Source: an uncultured Draconibacterium sp. (GTDB taxonomy: Bacteria > Bacteroidota > Bacteroidia > Bacteroidales > Prolixibacteraceae). Taken from it: a stretch of 64,000 bases of DNA. The notes beneath the pieces were generated by a model. That model was not told the origin of the DNA. It made no database searches and saw only the letters and a program-made list of their open reading frames with translations. Numbering within the stretch: the stretch's first letter is position 1; each line of letters starts with the position of its first letter. Location of the stretch: positions 17,191 through 81,190 of the forward strand of contig NZ_CAJXYQ010000021.1 of the NCBI RefSeq assembly GCF_913063105.1, given 5' to 3'. Shown here in pieces: positions 1 through 8,396 of the stretch. The translations under genes were made by a program, and so were the position numbers.

Positions 1-1614
1 TATAAACAAATCCAGTATATGCTGCATAACCAGGAAGAAAAACGAAACTACCTGGTCCATGAATTTACACAACCCATTATCCAGAAACTTAAAGATGAAG
101 GCGTTGATTGTAATGTTACCCACCGGCTGAAAACCTGCTACTCCATCTGGCAAAAAATGCAAAAAAAATCGGTGGCCTTCAACGAAGTATACGACATTTT
201 GGCGATCCGAATTATCGTTAATTCAAAAAAAGGAATATCAGAAAAACGACAATGTTTTGATGTACTATCGATTGTTACCGACATATACAAGCCCAAGCCC
301 GACCGTATTCGCGACTGGATTACAATGCCAAAGGCCAACGGCTACGAATCGTTGCATGTTACTGTTATGGGGCCACAAGGCCATTGGGTGGAAATTCAGA
401 TACGAACCGACCGAATGGATGATGTAGCCGAACATGGTTTTGCAGCACATTACCGCTACAAAGACATTCGGAACTTTGAAAATGAGCTGGATCCCTGGAT
501 TGAACAAATACGCGAATTATTACAAAGTACCGACTCCGATGCCTTTGAATTTCTGGACGACTTTAAACTGAACTTATTTTCATCAGAAATTAATGTGTTT
601 ACACCCAAAGGCGACTTGTTTTCGCTGCCTTTGGGGTCAACAGTTATTGACTTTGCCTACGAAATCCACACCGAACTGGGCAATAAATGCATTGGAGCGA
701 AAATTAACACCAAACTTGTGCCCATCAGCCATGTACTTGAAAATGGCGACCAAATTGAAATTCTGACTTCGGAAAACCAAACGCCAAAATTAGAATGGTT
801 AAAATTTTCAGCTTCGGCTAAGGCCAGGGGTAAAATAAAGAATGTATTCCGTCTCGAAAAAAGCAAACACACCGAAAAGGGTAAAGAGATAATTGAACAG
901 GTTTTTAAAGAAATAAATGCCCCACTCACCTCGAATAACCTGAAAAAATTAACGGCCCATTTTAACCTCAACAACAAGGAACAGCTCTACTCTGAGGTTG
1001 GCATGGGATTCCTCGAACTCAATGATGTAAAAAATATCATTGGAAAAAAATCGGAGAATAAACTGGTAAAATACTGGAACATCACCTTTGGTACAGGAAA
1101 CAAAAAAAGGCAGAACGAGGAAGAAGAAGAAGAGCACCAAAAAATTGATAAGAAAAAGCCTTTTTTGTTAAAAGAAAACCAGGACAATATTAATTTCTCG
1201 CTGGCAAAGTGTTGCAATCCCATTCCCGGAGAACCTGTAGTTGGCTACTTAAGCACCGACAACCATTTAATTATACATAAGGTTAAATGCAGCGAACTCG
1301 GTAAATTTATTGCTAACCAGGGCGAAAAAATCATTCAGGTTGAATGGACCAAATTCAAGCGCCAGTCGTACCTTACCCGTTTAAACCTGCAAGGATTCGA
1401 CAGGATGGGAATTGTGAACGAGGTAACCACCGTTATTTCTAAAGGCCATAACATTAATATGCGTTCGGTAAAATTCGAAACTCATGATGGAATATTTATG
1501 GGCGATCTATTCCTTTACATCCACAATACCAACGACTTAAATAACCTTATATCGAAACTTAAAACAATCAAAGGAATTGACAACGTAAGCAGGGTTGAAA
1601 ACCTTGATGAATAA
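1..1614 (+). CDS. rel: RelA/SpoT-family (p)ppGpp synthetase/hydrolase, 5'-truncated by window edge
   Basis: Makes, and in full-length bifunctional members degrades, the alarmone (p)ppGpp. The frame is open from base 1; the first ATG at 19 is internal, because family members are about 730-750 residues and only about 537 are present, so the HD hydrolase domain lies outside the window. Visible in order: synthetase domain (HRLKTCYSIW, YDILAIRIIV, MPKANGYESLH, EIQIRT), a TGS domain (from NVFTPKGDLF, about residue 193 counted from the ATG), an acidic Glu-rich linker (about 368-374), a cysteine region with CCNPIPGEPV and HKVKC, and a C-terminal ACT domain. The substrate loop reads RIRD, closer to the RxKD of bifunctional Rel/SpoT than to the ExDD of RelA. 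The hydrolase half cannot be judged. Followed 65 bases later by a fur-type gene. Confidence 0.95.
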   Translation, partial: YKQIQYMLHNQEEKRNYLVHEFTQPIIQKLKDEGVDCNVTHRLKTCYSIWQKMQKKSVAFNEVYDILAIRIIVNSKKGISEKRQCFDVLSIVTDIYKPKPDRIRDWITMPKANGYESLHVTVMGPQGHWVEIQIRTDRMDDVAEHGFAAHYRYKDIRNFENELDPWIEQIRELLQSTDSDAFEFLDDFKLNLFSSEINVFTPKGDLFSLPLGSTVIDFAYEIHTELGNKCIGAKINTKLVPISHVLENGDQIEILTSENQTPKLEWLKFSASAKARGKIKNVFRLEKSKHTEKGKEIIEQVFKEINAPLTSNNLKKLTAHFNLNNKEQLYSEVGMGFLELNDVKNIIGKKSENKLVKYWNITFGTGNKKRQNEEEEEEHQKIDKKKPFLLKENQDNINFSLAKCCNPIPGEPVVGYLSTDNHLIIHKVKCSELGKFIANQGEKIIQVEWTKFKRQSYLTRLNLQGFDRMGIVNEVTTVISKGHNINMRSVKFETHDGIFMGDLFLYIHNTNDLNNLISKLKTIKGIDNVSRVENLDE

Positions 1615-1648
1615 TTTAAATTCATTCTAAAAAAATAAAAAAAATTTC

Positions 1649-1656
1649 TATTTTTG
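1649..1656 (+). promoter_or_regulatory. Bacteroidota -7 element (TAttTTTG) of the fur-type gene
   Basis: TATTTTTG fits the TAnnTTTG consensus of the primary sigma factor of Bacteroidota and lies 24 bases before the ATG at 1680. No clear -33 TTTG is seen in the A-rich stretch upstream, so the assignment rests on the -7 box and its position only. Confidence 0.45.
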
Positions 1657-1679
1657 GCCTATTTAAAATTGGTTTAATT

Positions 1680-2123
1680 ATGAATAACCACAAAACCAGG
1701 GAAACGGTAAGGAATATGTTTACCGAGTATCTTGAGAAAAACGGGCACCGGAAAACACCGGAAAGATTTGCAATTCTTGATGAAATATATTGTCGCGAAG
1801 GCCATTTTGATATCGAATCGTTGTACATCTCGATGAAGAACAACAACTACCGGGTTAGCAGAGCCACACTTTACAACACCATTGATTTGTTGCTGGATTG
1901 CAAGCTGGTGGTGAAACACCAATTTGGCAAAAATATTGCCCAGTTCGAGAAAGCTTTTGCCACGCTTCAACATGATCATTTAATCGATACCAGCAATGGA
2001 ACCGTAGTGGAGTTTTATGATCCGCGTATAAGGGAAATTATTGAAGATGCCTGTAATAAAAATAACTTTAAACTTTCGCACCACACCTTATACATTTATG
2101 GCGAAAGCACCAACAAAGAATAA
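1680..2123 (+). CDS. Fur-family transcriptional regulator lacking cysteine zinc motifs
   Basis: A 147-residue metal-dependent repressor of the Fur superfamily. The N-terminal winged helix is clear ([14 protein letters not shown] about 24-37; [15 protein letters not shown] about 58-72), and the dimerization half carries [19 protein letters not shown] (about 97-115). In canonical Fur this last stretch reads HDHxxCxxCG; both cysteines are replaced (D and N region), and no second CxxC exists near the C-terminus, so the structural zinc site is absent. His residues that could form a sensory metal site remain (GHF about 41, HDH about 98-100, HH about 134-135). Sits between rel and purA. The metal sensed cannot be told from sequence. 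Confidence 0.9.
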   Translation: MNNHKTRETVRNMFTEYLEKNGHRKTPERFAILDEIYCREGHFDIESLYISMKNNNYRVSRATLYNTIDLLLDCKLVVKHQFGKNIAQFEKAFATLQHDHLIDTSNGTVVEFYDPRIREIIEDACNKNNFKLSHHTLYIYGESTNKE

Positions 2124-2220
2124 AGATTTCATTCTTAACAGATTATAAAATAAGGGCAGAGTACCGAGATTTTACTTCCATGAATTAAAATATTTAGTAC
2201 TTTTAACTGCTTAATTTGAA

Positions 2221-2266
2221 AGCCGTGAAAGGTTAATCTAAAATGATTAAGTTTTCGCGGTTTTGC
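2221..2266 (+). terminator. long hairpin between fur-type gene and purA
   Basis: Arms at 2222-2238 and 2245-2261 pair over 17 positions with one mismatch and three G-U pairs around a 6-base loop, followed by TTTTG. It ends about 27 bases before the purA ATG. It can act as terminator for the upstream gene or as a leader attenuator for purA; the T-run is short, so the role is uncertain. Confidence 0.5.
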
Positions 2267-2292
2267 ATGAATAATAAAAATCAAAACTCAAA

Positions 2293-3570
2293 ATGAAGGT
2301 AGATGTATTGTTGGGCCTGCAATGGGGCGACGAGGGAAAAGGTAAAATTGTTGACGTATTTACTCCGGAGTACGATGTAATAGCTCGTTTTCAGGGAGGG
2401 CCAAACGCCGGTCACACCCTTGAATTCAACAATATAAAACACGTTTTGCACACCATTCCTTCCGGCATTTTCCGTGGCGATAAAATAAACATTATTGGCA
2501 ACGGTGTGGTTATCGACCCAATGGTTTTTAAAAAAGAAATCGAGTCGTTGAGCAAAATAGGTGTCGACATATCAAAAAACCTGTTTATCTCGAAAAAAGC
2601 ACACATGATTCTGCCCACACACAAAATTCTGGATGCAGCTTCCGAGCAAAAGAAAGGTGATACAAAAATTGGTTCAACTCTTAAAGGAATTGGGCCAACT
2701 TATAAAGATAAAATTGGCCGCGATGGCCTGCGCGTTGGCGATTTAGTGCACGGTTTTGAGGAAAAATATACCACCCGCATCAACAACCACAAAGTAATGT
2801 TAAGCGAATTTTTCAAATACGATTACGAGGAAATGCTTAACGAATGTGAAAAAGAGTGGTTTGAAGGCGTTGAAGTGCTGAAATCGTTCCAGCTGGTTGA
2901 CAGCGAGCACATGATTAACGATGCCCTAAAAGAAGGCAAAACAGTATTGGCAGAAGGTGCCCAGGGAACCCTGCTTGATATTGATTTTGGTTCGTACCCT
3001 TTTGTAACCAGCTCGAATACCATTTGTGCCGGAGCATGTACCGGACTGGGGCTTGCACCTCAAGCTATTGGCAAGGTATTTGGCATTTTTAAAGCCTACT
3101 GCACCCGAGTTGGTATGGGGCCATTCCCAACCGAATTGTTCGACGAAACAGGCGACAAGCTAAGAAAAGCAGGAAATGAATTTGGATCAACTACCGGACG
3201 CCCACGCCGCTGTGGCTGGCTCGACCTGGTAGCACTGAAATATACGTCCATGCTTAACGGTGTTAGCGAACTGATTATGATGAAAGCTGATGTGCTTGAC
3301 GACTTCGATACCATAAAAGTTTGCGTGGGTTACGAAATTGATGGCGAAGTTGTGGAACATTTTCCATTTGAACTTAACGACAGTGTAAAACCCGTTTATG
3401 TGGAATTACCGGGATGGAAAACAGACCTGACAAAAATTAAAAATCAGAATGAGTTTCCGGAAGAGTTAAACAACTACATCAACTTTATTGAAGACGAAAT
3501 GGGTATTCCAATTTCGGTGGCATCGGTTGGGCCAAATCGTGCCCAAACCATCCTTCTAGAAAAAGAATAA
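2293..3570 (+). CDS. purA: adenylosuccinate synthase
   Basis: Catalyses GTP-dependent condensation of IMP with aspartate to adenylosuccinate, the first committed step from IMP to AMP, in the cytosol. At 425 residues it has the normal length. Diagnostic motifs: GLQWGDEGKGK (residues 8-18, phosphate loop with catalytic Asp), GGPNAGHT (about 36-43, catalytic His), IGSTLKGIGPTYKDK, EGAQGTLLDIDFGSYPFVTSS, the aspartate-loop region EFGSTTGRPRRCGW and C-terminal SVGPNRAQTI. Start ATG at 2293 is followed directly by the conserved KVDVLLGLQWGDEG. A hairpin lies just upstream and a strong intrinsic terminator just downstream, so it may be a single-gene unit. It complements purH elsewhere in this window. 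Confidence 0.98.
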   Translation: MKVDVLLGLQWGDEGKGKIVDVFTPEYDVIARFQGGPNAGHTLEFNNIKHVLHTIPSGIFRGDKINIIGNGVVIDPMVFKKEIESLSKIGVDISKNLFISKKAHMILPTHKILDAASEQKKGDTKIGSTLKGIGPTYKDKIGRDGLRVGDLVHGFEEKYTTRINNHKVMLSEFFKYDYEEMLNECEKEWFEGVEVLKSFQLVDSEHMINDALKEGKTVLAEGAQGTLLDIDFGSYPFVTSSNTICAGACTGLGLAPQAIGKVFGIFKAYCTRVGMGPFPTELFDETGDKLRKAGNEFGSTTGRPRRCGWLDLVALKYTSMLNGVSELIMMKADVLDDFDTIKVCVGYEIDGEVVEHFPFELNDSVKPVYVELPGWKTDLTKIKNQNEFPEELNNYINFIEDEMGIPISVASVGPNRAQTILLEKE

Positions 3571-3590
3571 CAGGTTTAAAAATAAATACA

Positions 3591-3627
3591 AAAACGCCGT
3601 TCACGAAAATTGAACGGCGTTTTTTTG
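3591..3627 (+). terminator. intrinsic terminator of purA
   Basis: Perfect 11-bp stem (3593-3603 with 3611-3621, AACGCCGTTCA/TGAACGGCGTT), 7-base loop, then a run of seven T. It begins 20 bases after the purA stop codon. An A-run upstream would let it work weakly in the other direction too. Confidence 0.9.
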
Positions 3628-3772
3628 TATTAAATCATATCAGTATCCTTTAACGCTATTGACAATAATTTAATTTTTATAGTATAAACATAAGAATTTG
3701 CTTAAAAAAGTGTGCAGGTATCAAATTAATGGTATTTCTTAATTATCTTTAAGCATCTCAGTGGGGGCAAAA

Positions 3773-5200
3773 ATGGGATCAATTTTTAAGGAAAAACTAG
3801 GGCTATACACCGACCTCTATGAGCTTACTATGGCTCAAGGGTACTTTTTATGTGGAAAAAAAGACCAACAAACTTCCTTCGACTATTACTTCAGAACCAA
3901 TCCTTACCAGGGTGGATTTACGGTTTTTGCCGGACTGCAAGACTTTCTCGATGCACTTCAGGAATTTACTTATACCGAATCGGATCTCGAATTTTTACAA
4001 GCCAATGGTTTTAAATCCGAATTTCTGAACTATCTGCGTAAGTTTAAATTTTCAGGCAATATAACCAGTGTTCGCGAGGGTGAGATTGTTTTCCCGAATG
4101 AACCCCTGCTTTCGATTGAAGGCAATATAATAGAATGCCAGTTACTCGAAAGCATGCTCCTGAATATTTTAAATTTCGAATCGCTGATTGCTACAAAAGC
4201 TTTTCGTATAAAGTTAATTTCGGGGAAAAAACTTTTTGCCGATTTCGGACTTCGCCGTGCACAAGGACTAAGCTCTTTATTTGCCAGTCGTGCAGCATGT
4301 ATCGGAGGCGCCTCCTCCACCTCGAATGCATTGGCCGGAAAGATATACGACATACCGGTTAGCGGTACCATGGCGCACAGCTGGGTACAAAGTTTCAGTT
4401 CGGAGCTGGAGGCATTCAGAGCTTTTGCGGCAACCAATCCCAACAACGCCATTTTATTGGTTGACACCTACGACACGCTAAAGTCGGGTATCCCCAATGC
4501 CATTACTGTTGGGCACGAAATGGCAGCCCGGGGAGAACAGCTAAAAGCCATCCGATTGGATAGCGGCGACCTGGCCTACCTGAGTAAAAAAGCGCGAAAA
4601 CTACTTGATGATGCCGGACTAAACCATGTTAAAATTCTAGCATCAAATCAACTAAACGAGTATGTAATAAAAACCTTATTAAACGATCAGCAGGCCGCCA
4701 TTGACGGTTTTGGCATTGGCACTGAACTGATTACCGGTAAAAACGATGCTGCCCTTGATGGGGTTTATAAACTAACCGAAATTGATGGCGAACCGAAAAT
4801 GAAATTCTCGGAAAATGTTGAAAAAATAACCTTGCCTGGCAAAAAACAACTACTTCGGTATTTCGACAACGAAGGAAAATTTTACCGCGATGGCATAATG
4901 TTAGCCGATGAGTCGCCACTTGACGCAAACACTTTACACCATAGAATACACCCAGAGAAACAAACCAATACCGAAGGATTAAAATGCGAACGATTACGTG
5001 AAAAAGTTGTGCATAATGGCCGGATACTATTAAAAAGTCAAAACCCCATATTACTGCATGCCTACCTCCGAAGTCGCGCTGCGCTATTGCCCGAAGAACA
5101 CCAACGCTTTATCAGTCCACACTTGTACAAAGTGGGAATTTCGAATAAATTAATGACCACCCGAAATGCTTTAACACAAAAGTTAAGAACGTTACATTAA
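3773..5200 (+). CDS. pncB: nicotinate phosphoribosyltransferase
   Basis: Converts nicotinate and PRPP to nicotinate mononucleotide (Preiss-Handler NAD salvage), cytosolic and ATP-stimulated. Recognised by LYTDLYELTMAQGY near the N-terminus, the region with ISGTMAHSWVQS whose His (about 202) is the phosphorylated residue of the family, AIRLDSGDLAYLSKKAR, and FGIGTELITGKNDAALDGVYKL. About 475 residues, as in the long bacterial form. I place the start at ATG 3773; GTG 3761 in the same frame would add MGAK, which is not conserved. A near-consensus -7 element (TATCTTTA, 3744-3751) precedes it. Six bases separate it from the next gene, so the two are probably co-transcribed. Confidence 0.95.
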   Translation: MGSIFKEKLGLYTDLYELTMAQGYFLCGKKDQQTSFDYYFRTNPYQGGFTVFAGLQDFLDALQEFTYTESDLEFLQANGFKSEFLNYLRKFKFSGNITSVREGEIVFPNEPLLSIEGNIIECQLLESMLLNILNFESLIATKAFRIKLISGKKLFADFGLRRAQGLSSLFASRAACIGGASSTSNALAGKIYDIPVSGTMAHSWVQSFSSELEAFRAFAATNPNNAILLVDTYDTLKSGIPNAITVGHEMAARGEQLKAIRLDSGDLAYLSKKARKLLDDAGLNHVKILASNQLNEYVIKTLLNDQQAAIDGFGIGTELITGKNDAALDGVYKLTEIDGEPKMKFSENVEKITLPGKKQLLRYFDNEGKFYRDGIMLADESPLDANTLHHRIHPEKQTNTEGLKCERLREKVVHNGRILLKSQNPILLHAYLRSRAALLPEEHQRFISPHLYKVGISNKLMTTRNALTQKLRTLH

Positions 5201-5206
5201 TTTTTT

Positions 5207-6307
5207 ATGATTGAAATTACACGACCGACACTTATTGTTGACAAAGAGGTTTGCCTTCAAAACATTGAACGAATGGTGCTTAAAGCTAAAAAGCATAAAC
5301 TTCGTTTGAGGCCCCATTTTAAAACACATCAAGCCGCAAAAATAGGTGAATGGTTCAGAATATTCGGGATTAGTCAGATTACTGTATCTTCCGTTCAAAT
5401 GGCCGAGTATTTTGCCTCAAACGGCTGGACCGATATTACGCTCGCATTTCCTTTAAACATGCTGGAACTGGAACGCATCAACCGGCTGGCAGCAAATATT
5501 AAGCTTAATGTTTTACTTGAAAACAAAGAAGCAGCAGAAGCACTTGCCAATAAAGCCAACGAAAAAATGGGTGTGTTTATAAAAATTGACACCGGTTACA
5601 ACCGAACTGGGATTCCGGCCGGACGAACTGGACTAATCGATTCAATTCTTGATATTCTGAAAAGCAACAGCAAACTTCGTTTTAAAGGCTTTTTAACCCA
5701 TACCGGGCATACATATACAGCCAGGTCGACCAACGAAATATTCAGCAGCCATTTTGATGCGCTTCTAAAATTGAAGAAACTAAAAAACAATTATCAAAAT
5801 CAATATCCTGGTCTCGAACTTAGTATGGGCGATACGCCCTCGGCCAGTATTTGTGGCAATTTTAACGGTATTGATGAGCTTCGCCCGGGTAATTTTATTT
5901 TTTACGACCTAATGCAACTAAGCCTCGGAGTTTGCGAAATGGAAAATATTGCTGTAAGAATGGTATGTCCTGTTGTAGCCAAACACGTTTCGCGAAACGA
6001 AATTGTTATTTACGGTGGTGCTGTGCATTTCTCGAAAGACACCTTGCAGAATACTGATGGAAAGGAGCTTTACGGACGTGTAATTGTAAATGTAGACGGA
6101 GAAAAACGGCTCCTCGACACCAAAAACTACCTATCAAAACTTTCACAAGAACATGGCATACTTAAAGTAACGCCAAGCAATTTTAAGCATATTGCTATTG
6201 GCGATCTGGTTGAAATAATTCCTGTTCATTCCTGTTTAACAGCCAACCTGATGGGACACATGCTTACAACTGAAGGAGAATTAATTACAATGATGCCCAA
6301 ATATTAA
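5207..6307 (+). CDS. D-serine dehydratase / D-threonine aldolase-like PLP enzyme
   Basis: A fold-type III PLP enzyme (alanine racemase N-terminal barrel plus the D-serine-dehydratase-like C-terminal domain), 366 residues. The PLP Schiff-base lysine is in RPHFKTHQ (K39). The C-terminal PVHSCLTANL provides the His341-x-Cys343 pair that binds zinc in eukaryotic-type D-serine dehydratases and related D-threonine aldolases. GYNRTGIP and SMGDTPSAS match phosphate-binding segments. By family it acts on D-beta-hydroxy amino acids (D-Ser to pyruvate plus ammonia, or D-Thr to glycine plus acetaldehyde); which one cannot be read from sequence. It follows pncB by 6 bases, with no obvious pathway link. 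Confidence 0.85.
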   Translation: MIEITRPTLIVDKEVCLQNIERMVLKAKKHKLRLRPHFKTHQAAKIGEWFRIFGISQITVSSVQMAEYFASNGWTDITLAFPLNMLELERINRLAANIKLNVLLENKEAAEALANKANEKMGVFIKIDTGYNRTGIPAGRTGLIDSILDILKSNSKLRFKGFLTHTGHTYTARSTNEIFSSHFDALLKLKKLKNNYQNQYPGLELSMGDTPSASICGNFNGIDELRPGNFIFYDLMQLSLGVCEMENIAVRMVCPVVAKHVSRNEIVIYGGAVHFSKDTLQNTDGKELYGRVIVNVDGEKRLLDTKNYLSKLSQEHGILKVTPSNFKHIAIGDLVEIIPVHSCLTANLMGHMLTTEGELITMMPKY

Positions 6308-6343
6308 AACACCTGTTACTTTACCCGCAAAAATCAAATACAA

Positions 6344-6766
6344 ATGAAACCACGTTTAAATATTGTTACTCTGGGTGTGAAAGAACTGAACATATCGAGA
6401 AGGTTTTACGAACAAGCGTTGGGCTGGGAAGCCACCAAAGACAGCGACGACAAGATTGTATTTTTTAACCATGGAGGTATTGTTTTAGGCCTATACCCCC
6501 TTGATAAGCTTGCAGAGGATGCGCTTATCTCGCCCAAAAGAAGTGGCTTTTCGGGGGTAACTTTGGCCATTAATTTAGACTCGAAGGAACAAGTTGATGA
6601 ACTATACCAGAAGGTTATTGCAAAAGGTGGGGAATCGCTTGTGCCACCTCGCAATACATTTTGGGGAGGCTACGATGCTTATTTCGCTGATCCCGATGGC
6701 CATGCCTGGGAAATTGCATGGGCACCGTTTTGGGAATTTGATGAACAAGGTAGTTTGAAAATATAA
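6344..6766 (+). CDS. VOC-family (glyoxalase/bleomycin-resistance fold) protein
   Basis: A 140-residue protein made of two beta-alpha-beta-beta-beta modules: module 1 begins RLNIVTLGVKELNISRRFYEQ and module 2 begins with GVTLAINLDSKEQVDELYQ and ends in FADPDGHAWEIAWAP. The terminal Glu of the DGHxWE motif is the usual metal ligand. Bacteria use this superfamily for lyases, isomerases, dioxygenases and drug-binding proteins; nothing here picks the substrate. It lies 36 bases after the PLP enzyme on the same strand and ends the rel-to-VOC run of plus-strand genes. Confidence 0.85.
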   Translation: MKPRLNIVTLGVKELNISRRFYEQALGWEATKDSDDKIVFFNHGGIVLGLYPLDKLAEDALISPKRSGFSGVTLAINLDSKEQVDELYQKVIAKGGESLVPPRNTFWGGYDAYFADPDGHAWEIAWAPFWEFDEQGSLKI

Positions 6767-6785
6767 ACTTACAACAGACTCAGGC

Positions 6786-6814
6786 AAAAAAAAGCCGGTA
6801 AAATTACCGGCTCA
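6786..6814 (-). terminator. intrinsic terminator of pepD (minus strand)
   Basis: Stem AGCCGGTA/TACCGGCT (6793-6800 with 6805-6812) with loop AAAT. Read on the minus strand it is followed by a run of eight T (A-run 6786-6793), so it terminates transcription coming from pepD. It lies between two convergent genes. Confidence 0.8.
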
Positions 6815-6851
6815 TTATCTTCATACTTTCTACTAAAAGTCGCTGTACTAT

Positions 6852-8312
6852 TTATTTCTCAGGAATACTCTCGAGGGTAAGTACCAGAAATTCCCAGAAT
6901 TTAGCAACTGTTTCCACATTTACTTTTTCATCGGGCGAGTGAGGAAAACGAATGGTTGGTCCAAACGAAATCATATCCCAATGCGGGTAGTTTTGTGCCA
7001 GAATACCGCACTCCAGGCCCGCATGTATTGCCATTATTTTTGGCACCTTACCCCATTTGTTATTGTAAACGCCTTGCATGGTTTTTAAAATAGGTGACTC
7101 CATATTGGGTTTCCATCCCGGATAAGCACCGCTAAATGTTACCGTTCCGCCGGCCAGTTCGAAAACAGCTTTTAAACGGCTTGCCAACTCCGTTTTTGCC
7201 GTATCAACCGAGCTACGCATTAAACATGCACCTTCAATGGTTTTGGCACCTGCATCCGATTTAAATATAGCCAGGTTGGTTGATGTTTCCACCAAACCGG
7301 GCATACTGTCGCTCATGCGAATTACTCCATTGGGGCAAGCAACTACAGCAGCAGTTATATTCTTTTGTGTTTTAGCATCAATAAGTGTTTCGGGCATTTC
7401 TGCTTCTTCAACTGCAATAGCCATATCGGGTTCAGTGGCTGCCAGTTCCGCTTTTATCTGGTCGGCAACCTCATCCACCATCGCTACAAAGTCGGCAGCT
7501 TTCGCCTCTTCAACAAGTACAACACCAAATGCTTCACGTGGGATGGCGTTACGTAAACTACCACCATCGATACTGGCCAGGCGCACGCCCAAACCTTCAG
7601 CGGCATTTAGAATGCGGAAAAAGGCTTTTATTGAATTTCCGCGACCTAGAATGATATCCATTCCGGAGTGACCGCCTTTTAGGCCGGTAACACTAAGTTT
7701 TAAAGCAGTAAAGCCTACAGGCACTTCTTCTTCCGTATAGGTAAAAGTAATATTGGCATCTTCGCCTCCTGCGCATCCTACATACAATTCTCCCTCATCT
7801 TCCGAGTCGGTATTTATTAAAATATCAGCATCAAGCAAGCCGGCTTTTAGCCCGTTTGCTCCGTCCATTCCGGTTTCTTCGGTTGCGGTAAGCAATACTT
7901 CCACCGGACCGTGTTTTATGGTTTTTGAAGCTAAAACCGCCATTGCTGCCGACGAGCCAATTCCATTGTCAGCTCCAAGCGTGGTTCCTTTGGCAGTTAC
8001 CCAGTCACCATCAATAAAAGCTTCGATGGGATCTTTGGTAAAATCGTGTTCCTTATCGCTGTTTTTTTGCGGAACCATGTCCAGGTGACCTTGCAGCACA
8101 ACGGTTTTACGGTTTTCCATTCCGGGAGTTGCCGGCTTTTTAATAATAACATTTCCGGCTTCATCATGAATGGTTTCAAGTCCCAAATCCTTACCAAACT
8201 TAACGGCCCAGGCCTGAATGGCATCTTCGTGATTTGATGGACGTGGTATTTGAAGCATCTGATCGAAAATGCCCCAAACCTCTGTTGGTTGAATATTTTT
8301 AATTTCTGACAT
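6852..8312 (-). CDS. pepD: aminoacyl-histidine dipeptidase (M20 peptidase)
   Basis: Cytosolic zinc dipeptidase that cleaves unblocked dipeptides, including Xaa-His. At 486 residues it fits the PepD branch of M20. Metal ligands are visible: VVLQGHLDMVP (His76, Asp78), LGADNGIGSSAAM (bridging Asp about 119), TATEETGMDGA (catalytic Glu and metal Glu about 148-149), NTDSEDEGEL, and MAIHAGLECG with the C-terminal ligand region. The lid/dimerization domain fills the middle (GGHSGMDI onwards). The start ATG at 8312 is followed by the typical SEIKNIQP. It lies 84 bases downstream of an MFS carrier on the same strand that resembles a dipeptide carrier, suggesting an import-and-hydrolysis pair. Confidence 0.95.
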   Translation of the reverse strand: MSEIKNIQPTEVWGIFDQMLQIPRPSNHEDAIQAWAVKFGKDLGLETIHDEAGNVIIKKPATPGMENRKTVVLQGHLDMVPQKNSDKEHDFTKDPIEAFIDGDWVTAKGTTLGADNGIGSSAAMAVLASKTIKHGPVEVLLTATEETGMDGANGLKAGLLDADILINTDSEDEGELYVGCAGGEDANITFTYTEEEVPVGFTALKLSVTGLKGGHSGMDIILGRGNSIKAFFRILNAAEGLGVRLASIDGGSLRNAIPREAFGVVLVEEAKAADFVAMVDEVADQIKAELAATEPDMAIAVEEAEMPETLIDAKTQKNITAAVVACPNGVIRMSDSMPGLVETSTNLAIFKSDAGAKTIEGACLMRSSVDTAKTELASRLKAVFELAGGTVTFSGAYPGWKPNMESPILKTMQGVYNNKWGKVPKIMAIHAGLECGILAQNYPHWDMISFGPTIRFPHSPDEKVNVETVAKFWEFLVLTLESIPEK

Positions 8313-8340
8313 GTTTTATGTTTTTAGTCGGCAGACGAGA

Positions 8341-8377
8341 GTGCGAAGTTAAATGCCAAAAACCTCCAACTTCGCAC
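8341..8377. repeat. inverted repeat between MFS carrier gene and pepD
   Basis: Perfect 10-bp arms GTGCGAAGTT (8341-8350) and AACTTCGCAC (8368-8377) flank a 17-base loop. No T-run follows on either strand, so it is not a standard terminator. It could be an operator or an mRNA-stability hairpin between the two genes. Confidence 0.5.
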
Positions 8378-8396
8378 TTTATCTTCCAACAGTTTA

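Noticed and set aside
4030..4467. 145-codon minus-strand frame antisense to pncB
   Set aside because: Shadow frame; the plus-strand protein has all NaPRTase motifs.
7237..7671. 144-codon plus-strand frame antisense to pepD
   Set aside because: Ala/Ser-rich shadow of a strongly conserved gene.
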